From the NCBI GenBank assembly GCA_001804315.1, contig MHFT01000028.1:1-38114 (forward strand): a stretch of DNA of 38,114 bases, read 5' to 3'. Source of the stretch: Omnitrophica bacterium RIFCSPLOWO2_12_FULL_50_11. Its GTDB lineage: Bacteria; Omnitrophota; Omnitrophia; Omnitrophales; Danuiimicrobiaceae. Under the pieces are notes generated by a model, which searched no databases, was not told where the DNA came from, and saw nothing but the letters and a program-made list of their open reading frames with translations. Shown piece after piece: positions 1-8,993 of this stretch. Position numbers and translations under genes: made by a program. Position 1 is the stretch's first letter; each line of letters starts with the position of its first letter.

Positions 1-1245
1 TGACTCGGAAGAACCTCCGCCGATCCTCTCCGTCAGAACTTCCGCTTCCTTTACCTTAAAAAATTTCTTGTATTTTCCAAGCTCTTTTTTCATCAAGAGC
101 TCAAAGCTCGCCTCCGCCGCTTCAAACTGATAACCTTCGTTTTCAAGTTGTGCCAGCTTCTGCAAGATCGCTCTTGCATGAGGAGCATCCTTCTGGAGCG
201 GAATATTGAGTTCTTTGGCTTTGAGCAGCACGTTTGATTTGCCGCTCAGTTCTGAAACTAAAAAACGCCGCCGGTTCCCAACCAACGCAGGGTTCATGTG
301 CTCATAGGTCTTCGCGTGCTTGAGCATCGCATTCACATGAACACCTCCTTTGTGGGCAAAGGCAGAACGTCCCGTAAAAGGTTGATTGTTCTCGATCGGC
401 ATGTTCGCCACTTCCGCCACATAATGTGAAATCTCGGTGAGCTTCCGGAGTTGATGCTTAGACAGGGCACAGAGGTTCATCTTCATTTGCAACACCGGAA
501 TCAAAGTCGTCAGATTCGCGTTGCCACAGCGTTCTCCATAACCGTTGAATGTGCCTTGGACCTGGACCGCACCGTGTTCAACCGCTGCAATGGAATTCGC
601 AACGCCCAAACCTCCGTCATTGTGGCAATGAATCCCAAGCGGTGCTGGCACAGATTTCCGTGCTCGCTTCACGCCTACTGCAATTTGACGAGGAAGAGAT
701 CCTCCGTTCGTGTCACACAAACAGATAAGATCCGCGCCCGCACGGGCAGCTTCACGAATGCATTGAATTGCATAACCAGGAGCGGCTTGAAAGCCATCAA
801 AAAAATGTTCCGCGTCGAAAATGACTTCGAGTTTTTTTGATTTTAAATACGCTACCGAATCCCGAATCATCTTGAGATTTTCAGCAAGCGACGTTCCAAA
901 TACTTTCCGAACGTGAAAATCCCAGCTCTTTCCGAAAATGGCCACCGTTTTCGTTCCCGCTTCTAGCAGCGCCTTGATATTAGGATCACTGGAAACCTTT
1001 GTATTTGCGCGGCGCGTCGCGCCAAACGCGACGATTCTGGCGCGTTTGACCTTGAGCTTTTTCACCTCTTTAAAGAAGGCAAGATCTTTAGGATTCGATC
1101 CCGGCCAGCCGCCTTCAACGTAATCGACTCCAAACTCGTCAAAACGCTTCGCCAGTGCCAGCTTATCCTGAAGCGACAGACTTATGCCTTCGCCTTGAGC
1201 TCCATCGCGCAGCGTGGTATCATAAATTTGAATTTTTTTCGTCAT
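1..1245 (-). CDS. cimA: (R)-citramalate synthase, 3' end beyond window
   Basis: Makes (R)-citramalate from pyruvate and acetyl-CoA, the threonine-independent entry to 2-oxobutyrate and isoleucine. I translated about 415 codons from the ATG at 1245; the rest of the usual length of about 520 residues lies outside the window. The N-terminus reads IQIYDTTLRDGAQGEG, the DxTLRDG signature of the DRE-TIM metallolyase fold. Further along come a GIHCHNDGGLGVANS segment (metal-binding His residues) and GYGERCGNANL. These match the long citramalate synthase type better than LeuA. The ATG overlaps the lysC stop (ATGA), so translation is probably coupled. 2-Isopropylmalate synthase is the alternative, but the context of aspartate-family genes favours CimA. 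Confidence 0.9.
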   Translation of the reverse strand, partial: MTKKIQIYDTTLRDGAQGEGISLSLQDKLALAKRFDEFGVDYVEGGWPGSNPKDLAFFKEVKKLKVKRARIVAFGATRRANTKVSSDPNIKALLEAGTKTVAIFGKSWDFHVRKVFGTSLAENLKMIRDSVAYLKSKKLEVIFDAEHFFDGFQAAPGYAIQCIREAARAGADLICLCDTNGGSLPRQIAVGVKRARKSVPAPLGIHCHNDGGLGVANSIAAVEHGAVQVQGTFNGYGERCGNANLTTLIPVLQMKMNLCALSKHQLRKLTEISHYVAEVANMPIENNQPFTGRSAFAHKGGVHVNAMLKHAKTYEHMNPALVGNRRRFLVSELSGKSNVLLKAKELNIPLQKDAPHARAILQKLAQLENEGYQFEAAEASFELLMKKELGKYKKFFKVKEAEVLTERIGGGSSES

Positions 1246-2459
1246 TTTTTCCCCAATCCAAATGCTTGATGAATCGCACGGGCAGCCAGTTTGCCTTTCG
1301 TGCCGCGCACGACACAAGAAATCTTAATCTCAGAAGTAGAAATCATCTCGATATTAATCTTATTTTTGGCCAAGACACCAAACATCTTCGAAGCAACCCC
1401 GGAGTGAGACTTCATCCCAACGCCCACAATACTCACTTTCGCGATATCCTGGTCGCAGGAGATACTGCGTGCCCGTACGAGCCGTGCCGCTTTCTTCACC
1501 GAGTCCATCGCACGTTTCAAATCGCTTTTAAAGACGGTGAACGAAATGTCCGTCAAGTTTGTCTGCGTCTTATTTTGAATGATCATGTCGACATTAATAT
1601 CGTCATCGGCAAGCGTCTTAAAAATTTTCGCTGCCATCCCGGGCCTGTCCGGAACTTTGAAAATCGTGATTTTCGCTTCGTCCTGATTCAGTGCAATTCC
1701 GCTGACCACTACCTCTTCCATATTTGGTATCTCCTTCGAAATCCACGTACCGCATGCGTGATTTAAACTCGATCGAACCAGAATCGGGATGTTAAATTTT
1801 TTGCCTACTTCAATCGAACGTGCTTGCATCACTTGGGTGCCAAGTGAAGCGAGCTCCAAAATTTCATCGTAACTGATGCGACTCCGCTTCCGAGCTTGAG
1901 GGACAACCCTCGGATCCGCCGTGTATATTCCCCCCACATCCGTATAAATCTCGCACTGCTTGGCATGAAACGCCTTCGCAAGAGCGACTGCGGTTAAGTC
2001 AGAACCACCGCGGCCGAGTGTTGTGATTTCCTCAGTCACCGTCTTGCCTTGAAAGCCAGCGACCAGGACGATATTGCCGCCTCGGAGTGCCTGTCGAATG
2101 CGTTCCGTATTAATGTCCAGAATACGGGCCCGGGTATGACTTTGGTCCGTGATGATACCGACTTGCGGCCCAGTAAATGAAATGGCCTTCTCACCGAGTT
2201 CCTGAATGGCCATCGCCAAAATCGCTACGGAAGCTTGTTCGCCTGTTGCGAGAAGCATATCCATTTCTCGCTCGCTCGGTCGCTCCGCTACCTGGCCTGC
2301 AATCTTCAAAAATTGATCGGTCGTACGCCCGAGCGCAGAAATAACGACGACAAGGCGATTCCCTTTTCTTTTGGTCTGGACGACACGTTTGGCAACCTGT
2401 TTGATTCGCTCGGCATTTGCAACCGAACTTCCGCCATATTTTTGGACAATCAGTGGCAT
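1242..2459 (-). CDS. lysC: Aspartate kinase with C-terminal ACT domains
   Basis: Phosphorylates aspartate, the first step to lysine, threonine and methionine. The start is set at the ATG at 2459 (MPLIVQKYGGSS), giving 405 residues, the normal length for monofunctional aspartokinase. An upstream in-frame start at 2516 would overlap the previous gene and add 19 residues the family lacks. Visible motifs are KYGGSS near residue 7, FTGPQVGI, the TTLGRGGSD loop, and two C-terminal ACT domains (around KITIFKVPDRPGM and KVSIVGVGMKSH) that normally bind Lys/Thr for feedback control. It follows the phosphoglycerate-mutase-like gene by 11 bases and overlaps cimA by 4 bases. Confidence 0.95.
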   Translation of the reverse strand: MPLIVQKYGGSSVANAERIKQVAKRVVQTKRKGNRLVVVISALGRTTDQFLKIAGQVAERPSEREMDMLLATGEQASVAILAMAIQELGEKAISFTGPQVGIITDQSHTRARILDINTERIRQALRGGNIVLVAGFQGKTVTEEITTLGRGGSDLTAVALAKAFHAKQCEIYTDVGGIYTADPRVVPQARKRSRISYDEILELASLGTQVMQARSIEVGKKFNIPILVRSSLNHACGTWISKEIPNMEEVVVSGIALNQDEAKITIFKVPDRPGMAAKIFKTLADDDINVDMIIQNKTQTNLTDISFTVFKSDLKRAMDSVKKAARLVRARSISCDQDIAKVSIVGVGMKSHSGVASKMFGVLAKNKINIEMISTSEIKISCVVRGTKGKLAARAIHQAFGLGKK

Positions 2460-2470
2460 TGTGTGAACCG

Positions 2471-3682
2471 TCAACCCATCTCTTGCTCGCTCAAAAATGA
2501 ATCCATCAACTTCCAACCCTCTTTAAAACGAAGGCTGGATAGGCGCGCTGTCGCTTCGTTAATACACTCAATCTCATCGGGCACGATATTTTTTCCTGCA
2601 GCAACAAAGGGAACGGCTTCTTGCATTCGAGTTCTCAGATCACAGGAGGTCGTATGGAGCGGAGCGATCAAAACACGGCTATTCTTTTCTTTTTCATAAA
2701 AAGATTTCGCAGCTCCGAGAATGTGACGGTCCATGGATTCAAGCGCGATCACTTTTCGTGTCACATTTCCTTCACGTGCCGCGACGTCACACGCTCTCGT
2801 ATGAACGCAAACAAAATCCTTTTCCTCAAAAAGGTCGAGCATCGCTTGCGCTTCACCCCGGTAATCAAAATCCGGAGAGTTGTATTTCGCCGAAAGCTCC
2901 ATCACCGTTAACCCGATCAACCGTGAGAAACCTTTGACGAGATCAACCGTTGAAATGGACGCACCCGTCAAGCCGCCAAAACGCTCTGAAAATTTCGGAA
3001 GACGAGGCGTCCCTCCCTGCCCCCAAAGCCATACCATATTCGCCGGATTCTCGCCCAAATCTACTCGGACCTGGTTGATCTCATGATCTTTGAGCAGAAG
3101 TCTGGCATCGTACATGAGTTTCGTAATTAAATCTTCACCCGGTCCTTTCGGCAGCTGATCCTCAATTTTCTCTCCGACAATAGAACCAGGGGCTGCACAC
3201 GTGGCCGAAAGCGCCTCAAAACCCCGCGCATCCTTGATGACCGCAAGGTGCCGGTGCTCGTGGCCTGGGAAAAAACGGACAAAGTCGCTCGCCAGTTTTT
3301 TGTTGAGGAAATTCACGAGCGCCTTTGCTTCTTTCGTTGTGACTCGACCTGCTGTCGCATCGGCCAAAATACCGTCGAACTCCGTCACGAAATTCATTCG
3401 AAACGCAACTTCATTGTCTTCGAGCTTTATTTCCATATTCGCCGCTTCCAAAGGCCCTGGTCCTGCGAGATACCGCTTAGGCTCGTAGCCGAGCAGAGAC
3501 GAAATCGCAATATGAGAGGCAGGTTCCATCCGCTCGGGGACATTGCGCACCATGCCCACCTTGCCGGCTCGTGCAAAGTACGTCAGATTAGGAATCCGGC
3601 TTATCTCAAGCGGTGTCTTGCCACCCAACGCCGAAATCGGCCGATCCCCGATTCCATCTGGAATAACGAGAAGATACTTCAT
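2471..3682 (-). CDS. ApgM-type phosphoglycerate mutase homologue, proposed homoserine kinase
   Basis: 403-residue member of the alkaline-phosphatase-superfamily branch of cofactor-independent phosphoglycerate mutases (archaeal ApgM type). It begins MKYLLVIPDGIGDRP, with the metal-binding Asp in PDG and the catalytic Ser likely in the ASHIAISSLLGY segment. Other superfamily features are VWLWGQGG and a late CVHTRACD stretch. A TIGRFAM group (TIGR02535, proposed homoserine kinase) covers such proteins encoded beside threonine genes. Here it sits between thrC and lysC, and the operon has no GHMP-type thrB. The local context therefore supports phosphorylation of homoserine rather than a glycolytic role, but the substrate cannot be read from sequence. 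The ATG at 3682 has a GGGGGA stretch about 8 bases upstream. Confidence 0.82.
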   Translation of the reverse strand: MKYLLVIPDGIGDRPISALGGKTPLEISRIPNLTYFARAGKVGMVRNVPERMEPASHIAISSLLGYEPKRYLAGPGPLEAANMEIKLEDNEVAFRMNFVTEFDGILADATAGRVTTKEAKALVNFLNKKLASDFVRFFPGHEHRHLAVIKDARGFEALSATCAAPGSIVGEKIEDQLPKGPGEDLITKLMYDARLLLKDHEINQVRVDLGENPANMVWLWGQGGTPRLPKFSERFGGLTGASISTVDLVKGFSRLIGLTVMELSAKYNSPDFDYRGEAQAMLDLFEEKDFVCVHTRACDVAAREGNVTRKVIALESMDRHILGAAKSFYEKEKNSRVLIAPLHTTSCDLRTRMQEAVPFVAAGKNIVPDEIECINEATARLSSLRFKEGWKLMDSFLSEQEMG

Positions 3683-3712
3683 GAGTGAAGTCCCCCATTT
3701 AATTCGGAATTC

Positions 3713-3784
3713 GGAATGCGAAGTTCGGAATGGTCAAAATTCAAAGTACTCTGGGTTTTACCCTTCCGCATTCCGTACTCCACA
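3713..3784. repeat. Imperfect inverted repeat between thrC and apgM-like gene
   Basis: The 175-base spacer holds a run of TTCGGAAT-like units (about 3701-3730). An inverted pair GGAATGCG-AAG (3713-3723) and CTTCCGCATTCC (3773-3784) differs by one base. It could form a hairpin in the operon mRNA between thrC and the next gene. No T-run follows on either strand, so it does not look like a simple terminator. Confidence 0.5.
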
Positions 3785-3858
3785 CCCCGAATGAACTTAC
3801 GCACGCTCGATTCCGGATTCGTGATCAGATACACACTCGGTATCCTGCTCCCGATTCG

Positions 3859-4941
3859 TTAGGCCTGCACCGCCCGAAGAACAGCATCTATGCGTGGCTC
3901 GACCGCTTCCATCGAATCCTCAAAACTCAAAGCAAATTCGGGATCTTTCAGTCCCGATCCTGTCAAGGTACACACAACGCTGCTCCCTTCTTCAAAGTAA
4001 CCTTTCCTCGCCCATTTAACAAATCCGGCCACTGCTGCAGCGGATGCTGGTTCTGCAAAAATTCCTTCCCGCTCCGCCAGGAACCGGTAGGCCCACGTAA
4101 TTTCACTGTCCGTCACACTATCGATCAGACCGCCTGATTCATCGCGCGCTTCGAGCGCACCTTTCCAACTTGCCGGATTTCCAATCCGGATGGCCGTGGC
4201 AATCGTTTCTGGCTGCTCCACAACCCGATTGAGCACAATCGGCGCCGCACCTGCCGCTTGAAAGCCGAGCATCCTGGGAAGGCGTTCCGATCGACCTGCT
4301 TCTTTGTACTTTTTGTAACCTCGCCAATAGGCAGTAATATTCCCTGCATTCCCAACCGGAATCACGTGATGATCGGGTGCATCGCCCAAATCGTCACAAA
4401 TTTCGAAGGCTGCCGTCATTTGTCCTTCGATCCGATACGGATTTACTGAATTGACAATTTTGATCGGGTGGGTAGACGTTATCTTTTTGACAAGCTCGAG
4501 CGCAACATCAAAATTTCCCTTTACGATGATTACTTTCGCACCATAGCGAAAAGCTTGCAGCAGTTTCCCCTTCGCAATTTTTCCTTCCGGAATCAAAACA
4601 TAACACTTCATCCCGCATCGCGAAGCAAACGCAGCAGCAGAAGCAGACGTATTCCCCGTTGAAGCACACATGACGGAGGTAGCGCCTTCTTCAAGCGCTT
4701 TCGAAACAGCCATCGTCATTCCGCGATCTTTAAAAGAACCGGTTGGATTGAGCCCCTCAAACTTGAAATAAATCCGTATGTTACTAAGACGAAGTTCTTT
4801 CGGAAGCGCTTCGGAAAGAATGAGCGGCGTATTGCCTTCGTTTAACGAGATAATCGGCGTCTCGTTCGAGACGGAAAGAAATTCTTGATACCGCTCAATG
4901 ACTCCGATCTTTTTAACTGGAACGTTCTTAAGTGGACTCAT
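3859..4941 (-). CDS. thrC: Threonine synthase
   Basis: PLP enzyme converting O-phosphohomoserine to threonine. The 360-residue length fits the short bacterial class. The PLP lysine is K71 in NPTGSFKDRGM, and the ASTGNTSAS loop and the GNAGN phosphate-binding motif are visible. The adjacent apgM-like gene would provide its substrate and hom the precursor. The ATG at 4941 lies at the left tip of a 103-bp palindromic element: the bases GGTGGGGGATG provide both the only purine-rich ribosome-binding stretch and the start codon. In RNA that stretch could pair with the opposite arm of the element (5030-5042). Confidence 0.95.
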   Translation of the reverse strand: MSPLKNVPVKKIGVIERYQEFLSVSNETPIISLNEGNTPLILSEALPKELRLSNIRIYFKFEGLNPTGSFKDRGMTMAVSKALEEGATSVMCASTGNTSASAAAFASRCGMKCYVLIPEGKIAKGKLLQAFRYGAKVIIVKGNFDVALELVKKITSTHPIKIVNSVNPYRIEGQMTAAFEICDDLGDAPDHHVIPVGNAGNITAYWRGYKKYKEAGRSERLPRMLGFQAAGAAPIVLNRVVEQPETIATAIRIGNPASWKGALEARDESGGLIDSVTDSEITWAYRFLAEREGIFAEPASAAAVAGFVKWARKGYFEEGSSVVCTLTGSGLKDPEFALSFEDSMEAVEPRIDAVLRAVQA

Positions 4942-5042
4942 CCCCCACCAACTTTTATGAAAAATAATGGAACATATTTTCTCATTGGCTCCATCCGTTG
5001 ATCACCCGCCGTGGCGTCTCACTGACACAGTTGGTGGGGGAT
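4940..5042. repeat. Palindromic element copy A (103 bp)
   Basis: The arms ATCCCCCACCAAC (4940-4952) and GTTGGTGGGGGAT (5030-5042) are perfect 13-bp inverted repeats. By hand alignment the whole unit matches copy B at 32438-32540 over 103 positions without gaps, with 17 mismatches (about 83% identity). It overlaps both neighbours: hom reads into it, ending at 5002, and thrC starts at its far end. The ends match copies C and D. Confidence 0.9.
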
Positions 5043-6324
5043 CATCCTCAATCCGCAAAACCTGTGCTTTTCCGCGCGTCACGGTTAACTGGTTGATCCG
5101 GTGAATCGCACGCCTGAGGGCACGTTCGGATGCCCGATGGGTCAATAAGATGAGTGGGACGACACCGCCGATTCGCTGTTCCTTTTGAATCACATCACTG
5201 ATGCTCACTTGATGCCGTCCCAAGACGTGCGAAATTTTTGCCAAAACGCCTGGCTGATCCACAACGTGAAACCTCAGGTAATAGCGCGATGAGAGCAAAG
5301 CGACGTTTCGCACAGGCAAAGAACGAAAATCCATATGAAAGGGATGGTGGATCCCCCCCAATCTCATTCGCGCTAAATCGGCTAAATCACTTACGACCGC
5401 ACTGCCGGTCGGCAGACTCCCAGCACCTCTTCCATAAAGAAGGATCTCGCCGACCTCGTCCCCGCTCATTAAAACCGCATTGTAGGACCCGTTCACACTC
5501 GAGAGCACGTGAGACTTGGGCAGAAGCGTCGGCCGAACCTGCGCTTCCACTCCAGACGGTGTTTTCTTTGCGATGGCGAGCAGCTTAATCGCGTAACCAA
5601 ATTCTTCTGCAAACGAGATATCCTCGCTTCGAATTCTGGAAATACCGTCCACATAAATATCTCGAAAGCGGATCCATCCCCCAAATACCAAACTAGCCAA
5701 AATCGTTAACTTGTGTGCCGCATCGGTACCCTCAACATCCAAGGTAGGATCCGCCTCCGCATACCCTTTTTCACGCGCCAGTGCGAGCGCTTCTTTAAAA
5801 TCCAAATGGGACTTCGACATTTGAGTCAAGATGTAGTTTGAAGTCCCATTGATGATCGAACGAATGGACCGAATTCGGTTTGCAATTAGACCTTCTCGCA
5901 CCACTTTTATGACCGGAATCCCGCCGCCGACACTCGCCTCAAATAAAAGATGACGGCCTCGTTTCTGAGCTTCTCGAAATAACTGACGGCCGTGTTCAGC
6001 CAGAAGTGCCTTGTTCGCGGTCACGACGTCTTTGTTTGTGCGGAGCGCCTCGCGAATCAACTCCTTAGCAGGATTTATGCCGCCAATTAACTCGACGACA
6101 ACGTCCACGCTCGGATCTCGTACCACTTGGTGAGCATCCGCCGTGAGTTGGTGACGACTTGGGCGGACCCCACGTCTTTTTGCGGGATTCCGAACAGCAA
6201 TTTTGACAATCCGAAGTGAGGTACCACATTTTCGGGCAAGATCCGCTCGCTTCGATCGCAAAATTGAATAGACACCTTTCCCTACTTGGCCCAGCCCAAG
6301 AAGACCTATCTTCAATTGTTTCAT
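5002..6324 (-). CDS. hom: Homoserine dehydrogenase with ACT domain
   Basis: Reduces aspartate semialdehyde to homoserine with NAD(P)H. The 440 residues show an N-terminal Rossmann motif GLLGLGQVGKG (8-18), a catalytic-domain core with INGTSNYILTQM and the following acidic/Lys-rich helix (EADPTLDVEGTDAAHK), and a C-terminal ACT domain (from about residue 350, YLRFHVVDQPGVLAKI) for threonine feedback. The last 14 residues (DDPPPTVSVRRHGG) are encoded inside palindromic element A. This Pro/Arg-rich tail is probably an acquired extension. It is the first gene of the operon, preceded by a good sigma70-type promoter. Confidence 0.95.
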   Translation of the reverse strand: MKQLKIGLLGLGQVGKGVYSILRSKRADLARKCGTSLRIVKIAVRNPAKRRGVRPSRHQLTADAHQVVRDPSVDVVVELIGGINPAKELIREALRTNKDVVTANKALLAEHGRQLFREAQKRGRHLLFEASVGGGIPVIKVVREGLIANRIRSIRSIINGTSNYILTQMSKSHLDFKEALALAREKGYAEADPTLDVEGTDAAHKLTILASLVFGGWIRFRDIYVDGISRIRSEDISFAEEFGYAIKLLAIAKKTPSGVEAQVRPTLLPKSHVLSSVNGSYNAVLMSGDEVGEILLYGRGAGSLPTGSAVVSDLADLARMRLGGIHHPFHMDFRSLPVRNVALLSSRYYLRFHVVDQPGVLAKISHVLGRHQVSISDVIQKEQRIGGVVPLILLTHRASERALRRAIHRINQLTVTRGKAQVLRIEDDPPPTVSVRRHGG

Positions 6325-6350
6325 AGACTTAAATGCGTTCTACGAGCCGT

Positions 6351-6379
6351 AGTATATCTTAGGGGGTCAGAAAAAGCAA
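6351..6379 (-). promoter_or_regulatory. Sigma70-type promoter of the hom operon
   Basis: On the minus strand, TTGCTT (-35, 6374-6379) and TATACT (-10, 6351-6356) are separated by exactly 17 bases. The predicted start of transcription, near 6344, is about 20 bases before the hom ATG. This is pattern-based only. Confidence 0.6.
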
Positions 6380-6390
6380 CACATGCACAG

Positions 6391-6502
6391 CCAGAAATTC
6401 CCCAACTTCGCGTAGGGCACGTTTCCGCCAAGATTTGGTGGTGACCGAAACCTTGGGTAGGTTAATAAAACCTACGCTACGGGTAAAACTGCGGAATTCT
6501 GG
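6391..6502. repeat. Palindromic intergenic element between bcp and hom
   Basis: The outer ends CCAGAAATTCC (6391-6401) and GGAATTCTGG (6493-6502) are inverted with one extra base. Inside is a perfect hairpin GTAGGTT-AATAA-AACCTAC (about 6457-6475). It lies downstream of bcp and upstream of the hom promoter, so it may end or insulate transcription. It resembles the short palindromic units seen elsewhere in this window but has different sequence. Confidence 0.5.
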
Positions 6503-6533
6503 TGCTATTTGATGCCGGTGGATAGATGCGGAT

Positions 6534-7004
6534 TTAAAGGGATTTCACTTGGGTTAGTACTTCTCCTGCGTGGCCTTCTACTTTTACGTTCGTAAAGATT
6601 TTCCTGATTTTCTGGTCTCGATCAATCAAAAATGTGGTACGCGCGATCCCCATAAAGGACCGCCCATATAGACTTTTCTTCTTGTAAACACCGTACCGCT
6701 TGGCCACACTTTTGTGCTGATCGGTGAGCAACGGAAAAGGAAGTTCGTATTTGTCGCTGAATTTCTTGTGAGAATTCAAATCGTCAAAACTGACGCCGAA
6801 GATCTCCGCACCTGCCGCACGGAACCCCCTAGACACGTCACGGAAACTGCATGCTTCTTTCGTGCAGCCCGGCGTGTCATCCTTCGGATAAAAATAAAGC
6901 ACCACATTTTTCTTGCCCTTGAAATCACTGAGTTTGACGTGCTTCCCGTCAGTCGCTGGAAGCGAAAAATCCGGTGCCTCTTGACCTTCTTTTAAGTCTG
7001 CCAT
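6534..7004 (-). CDS. bcp: Peroxiredoxin, PrxQ/BCP type
   Basis: Thiol peroxidase reducing H2O2 and alkyl hydroperoxides in the cytoplasm. Start at the ATG at 7004 ([13 protein letters not shown]) gives 156 residues, the usual BCP length; a longer frame upstream overlaps the methionine synthase gene and has no family match. The peroxidatic C47 and resolving C52 are in TPGCTKEAC, the CxxxxC spacing of atypical 2-Cys PrxQ. The GVSFDD and TFLIDRD strands are also visible. The start lies one base after the TAA of the upstream MetE gene, so the genes are co-transcribed. Confidence 0.93.
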   Translation of the reverse strand: MADLKEGQEAPDFSLPATDGKHVKLSDFKGKKNVVLYFYPKDDTPGCTKEACSFRDVSRGFRAAGAEIFGVSFDDLNSHKKFSDKYELPFPLLTDQHKSVAKRYGVYKKKSLYGRSFMGIARTTFLIDRDQKIRKIFTNVKVEGHAGEVLTQVKSL

Positions 7005-7005
7005 C

Positions 7006-7968
7006 TTAGGATGCAAACTCTTCGCGCAATTCTTTCGTCGCCTCGACCATGACTTTAAGTTTACCTTTAGCCTCCTCAACCGTCCGCGTCTTTAGTCCAC
7101 AATCAGGGCTCACATAAATTTTATCCGCTTTGATGACCGTGGCCGCTTTGCGAATCCGCGATTTCACTTCATCTTTCGTTTCGATCCTGTGGTTGTGGAC
7201 ATCGACGACGCCCAAACCGATTTCCTTCGTAAACGGCGATGTTTTAAACAAACCGAGGAGACCAAACTCGCTGTTCGAAAGTTCAAGATCGATTTGATCG
7301 ACAGGAAGCTCGAGCATTTTAGGATAGATCCCTGCGAAATCTCCGTAACAGATATGAGTTAAGGTTTTCGCCTTCAACCCATCCGTCACAATTCCCATCG
7401 CTTCGATTGCCAAATCGATTTCATCCGGCCGTACCGAAACAGCGGGCTCGTCAATCTGGACATATTGCGCCCCTGCTTCTTCCAAGTCCCTGGCTTCTTC
7501 GTGAATGACATGAGCCAGTCGTAAACAAAAATCACGCCGAGAAGAATAAAACTCGTCAAACGACCAATCCATAATGGTGTAAGGACCCGTCAACATCCCC
7601 TTGACCGGTTTTTGGGTTAAACTTTGCGCATATTTAAACCATTCCACCGTGACCGGATTGGCGCGCTCAATTTCTCCCACCGCGATCGGTTTCCGGTAGT
7701 AACGATTTCCATAGGAGCGAACCAGACCGCTGATTTGGAATCCGCTAAAATGCTCAGCAAAATAAGTCACCATGTCTCCTCGATACATTTCGCCATCCAC
7801 CAGAACGTCGATCCCAATCTCATCTTGAAATCGGATCCACTCCTGCGTCGCTCTTTTCTCAAGCTCTTCCAGATCTTTCCTTGAAATCTGGTTCTCGGAA
7901 TATTGAGAACGTGCTTTGGCAAGATAGCCTGGTTTTGGAAAGCTGCCGACTGAAGTCGTTGGAAACAC
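7006..7968 (-). CDS. Core-MetE methionine synthase (zinc site intact)
   Basis: 320-residue cobalamin-independent methionine synthase catalytic domain without the N-terminal folate-binding half of classical MetE (about 750 residues). Zinc ligands expected from E. coli MetE are present: H205 and C207 (THICYGDF), E229 (DLELSNSE) and C290 (SPDCGLKTR). Short core-MetE proteins are known as folate-independent methionine synthases (the MesA-MesD families) that take methyl groups from other donors such as corrinoid proteins; which donor applies here is unknown. The GTG start at 7968 shares a base with the TAG stop of the upstream paralogue (TAGTG). Confidence 0.85.
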   Translation of the reverse strand: MFPTTSVGSFPKPGYLAKARSQYSENQISRKDLEELEKRATQEWIRFQDEIGIDVLVDGEMYRGDMVTYFAEHFSGFQISGLVRSYGNRYYRKPIAVGEIERANPVTVEWFKYAQSLTQKPVKGMLTGPYTIMDWSFDEFYSSRRDFCLRLAHVIHEEARDLEEAGAQYVQIDEPAVSVRPDEIDLAIEAMGIVTDGLKAKTLTHICYGDFAGIYPKMLELPVDQIDLELSNSEFGLLGLFKTSPFTKEIGLGVVDVHNHRIETKDEVKSRIRKAATVIKADKIYVSPDCGLKTRTVEEAKGKLKVMVEATKELREEFAS

Positions 7969-8954
7969 TATGAAACACCCGCTCCCTTCAACTGCCTGGC
8001 AACGTGCACCAGAAGTTCCATTTTTTTATCCGCATTACTCCGGGGTAAAAACTCAAGACTATGATTGTGTGACAGCCAAACTTGATCCAACGCAATTTCG
8101 TCTCCGAGCCTTTGAACAAGTTCTACCACCTCAGATTCGGATTCCATTTTTGTGTTTCGCGCATCGATCACGCCGGCCATCAATTTCTTAGTCCATTTCG
8201 CTTCTTTGAGAACGTCCCAGTTCTTATGCCCTTTGATCAGCTCTATTCCAATACGCTCGACCGGAAGCTCGAGAATCTTCGGGTAAATCCCTTCGATCGA
8301 TCCGAAGTTAAAAAGAATTGTCTTCTCTGCCTTGGAACGTTCTGCCGTCACGATTTCATAAGCCTGAAAAAATAGTTTCAAATCCTGCTTGTGGCGCAAA
8401 AGACAAGGTTCATCGAACTGGATATGCAAGCAGCCGGCTTCTTCAAGCGCTTCTACCTCCCGATGGAGGATGTGGCATAAATCAAATAGAAGCTGCCGCT
8501 CTTCCCGGTAAAACCGGTTGCGCGACAACTTAGCGAATGTAAAAGGACCTGTCAGAACCGCCTTAACGGGTTTTGAGCCGTGCGCCGCAGCAAACCGGTA
8601 ATCATCTACCGTTAACGGTCTCAATGCTTCCAGACGCGACTCGATCATCGGCTCGCGGTAAAAGGTATTCGTATCAAAGTACCGGATCAGTCTGCCGAAG
8701 TCGAAGCCCGCAATTTTTCGCCCCAGATACGTGACCGCATCATCCCATCGAATCAAGCCATCCGTGACCATGTCAATACCAGCATCAACTTGACGCTGGA
8801 TCGCAATTTCTGTCACTTCGTTATACACGTGAGCCAAGTCTTCTTCCTCAAGATTTCCACGATCAAACTGATGGAGTGTCCGCCTCAGTTTTTGCTCATC
8901 CGTCGATGAGCCGATTTTGGGATATCCCCCGATGATGGTTGTCTCAATCCCCAT
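7968..8954 (-). CDS. MetE-like paralogue lacking zinc ligands
   Basis: 328-residue homologue of the next gene, sharing DGLIRWDDAVTYL, KAVLTGPFTF, IQFDEPCL and GIYPKILELP. The zinc ligands are gone. Where the neighbour has THICYG this protein has ILFNFG (His to Leu, Cys to Asn), and where it has SPDCGL this one has SHNHSL (Cys to His); the Glu is kept (GIEL). It probably cannot activate homocysteine itself and may serve as a partner subunit, as in split two-gene MetE systems of archaea (family knowledge, not shown here). The ATG at 8954 is preferred over an upstream TTG (8987) because GAGGGA sits 7 bases before it. Confidence 0.85.
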   Translation of the reverse strand: MGIETTIIGGYPKIGSSTDEQKLRRTLHQFDRGNLEEEDLAHVYNEVTEIAIQRQVDAGIDMVTDGLIRWDDAVTYLGRKIAGFDFGRLIRYFDTNTFYREPMIESRLEALRPLTVDDYRFAAAHGSKPVKAVLTGPFTFAKLSRNRFYREERQLLFDLCHILHREVEALEEAGCLHIQFDEPCLLRHKQDLKLFFQAYEIVTAERSKAEKTILFNFGSIEGIYPKILELPVERIGIELIKGHKNWDVLKEAKWTKKLMAGVIDARNTKMESESEVVELVQRLGDEIALDQVWLSHNHSLEFLPRSNADKKMELLVHVARQLKGAGVS

Positions 8955-8993
8955 AAATCCCTCGGAATCTTCTGCCCGCCCGATCAAGTGAGT

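Noticed and set aside
1155-1766. 203-codon + strand frame over cimA and lysC
   Set aside because: Shadow of the two well-supported minus-strand genes, with no family features.
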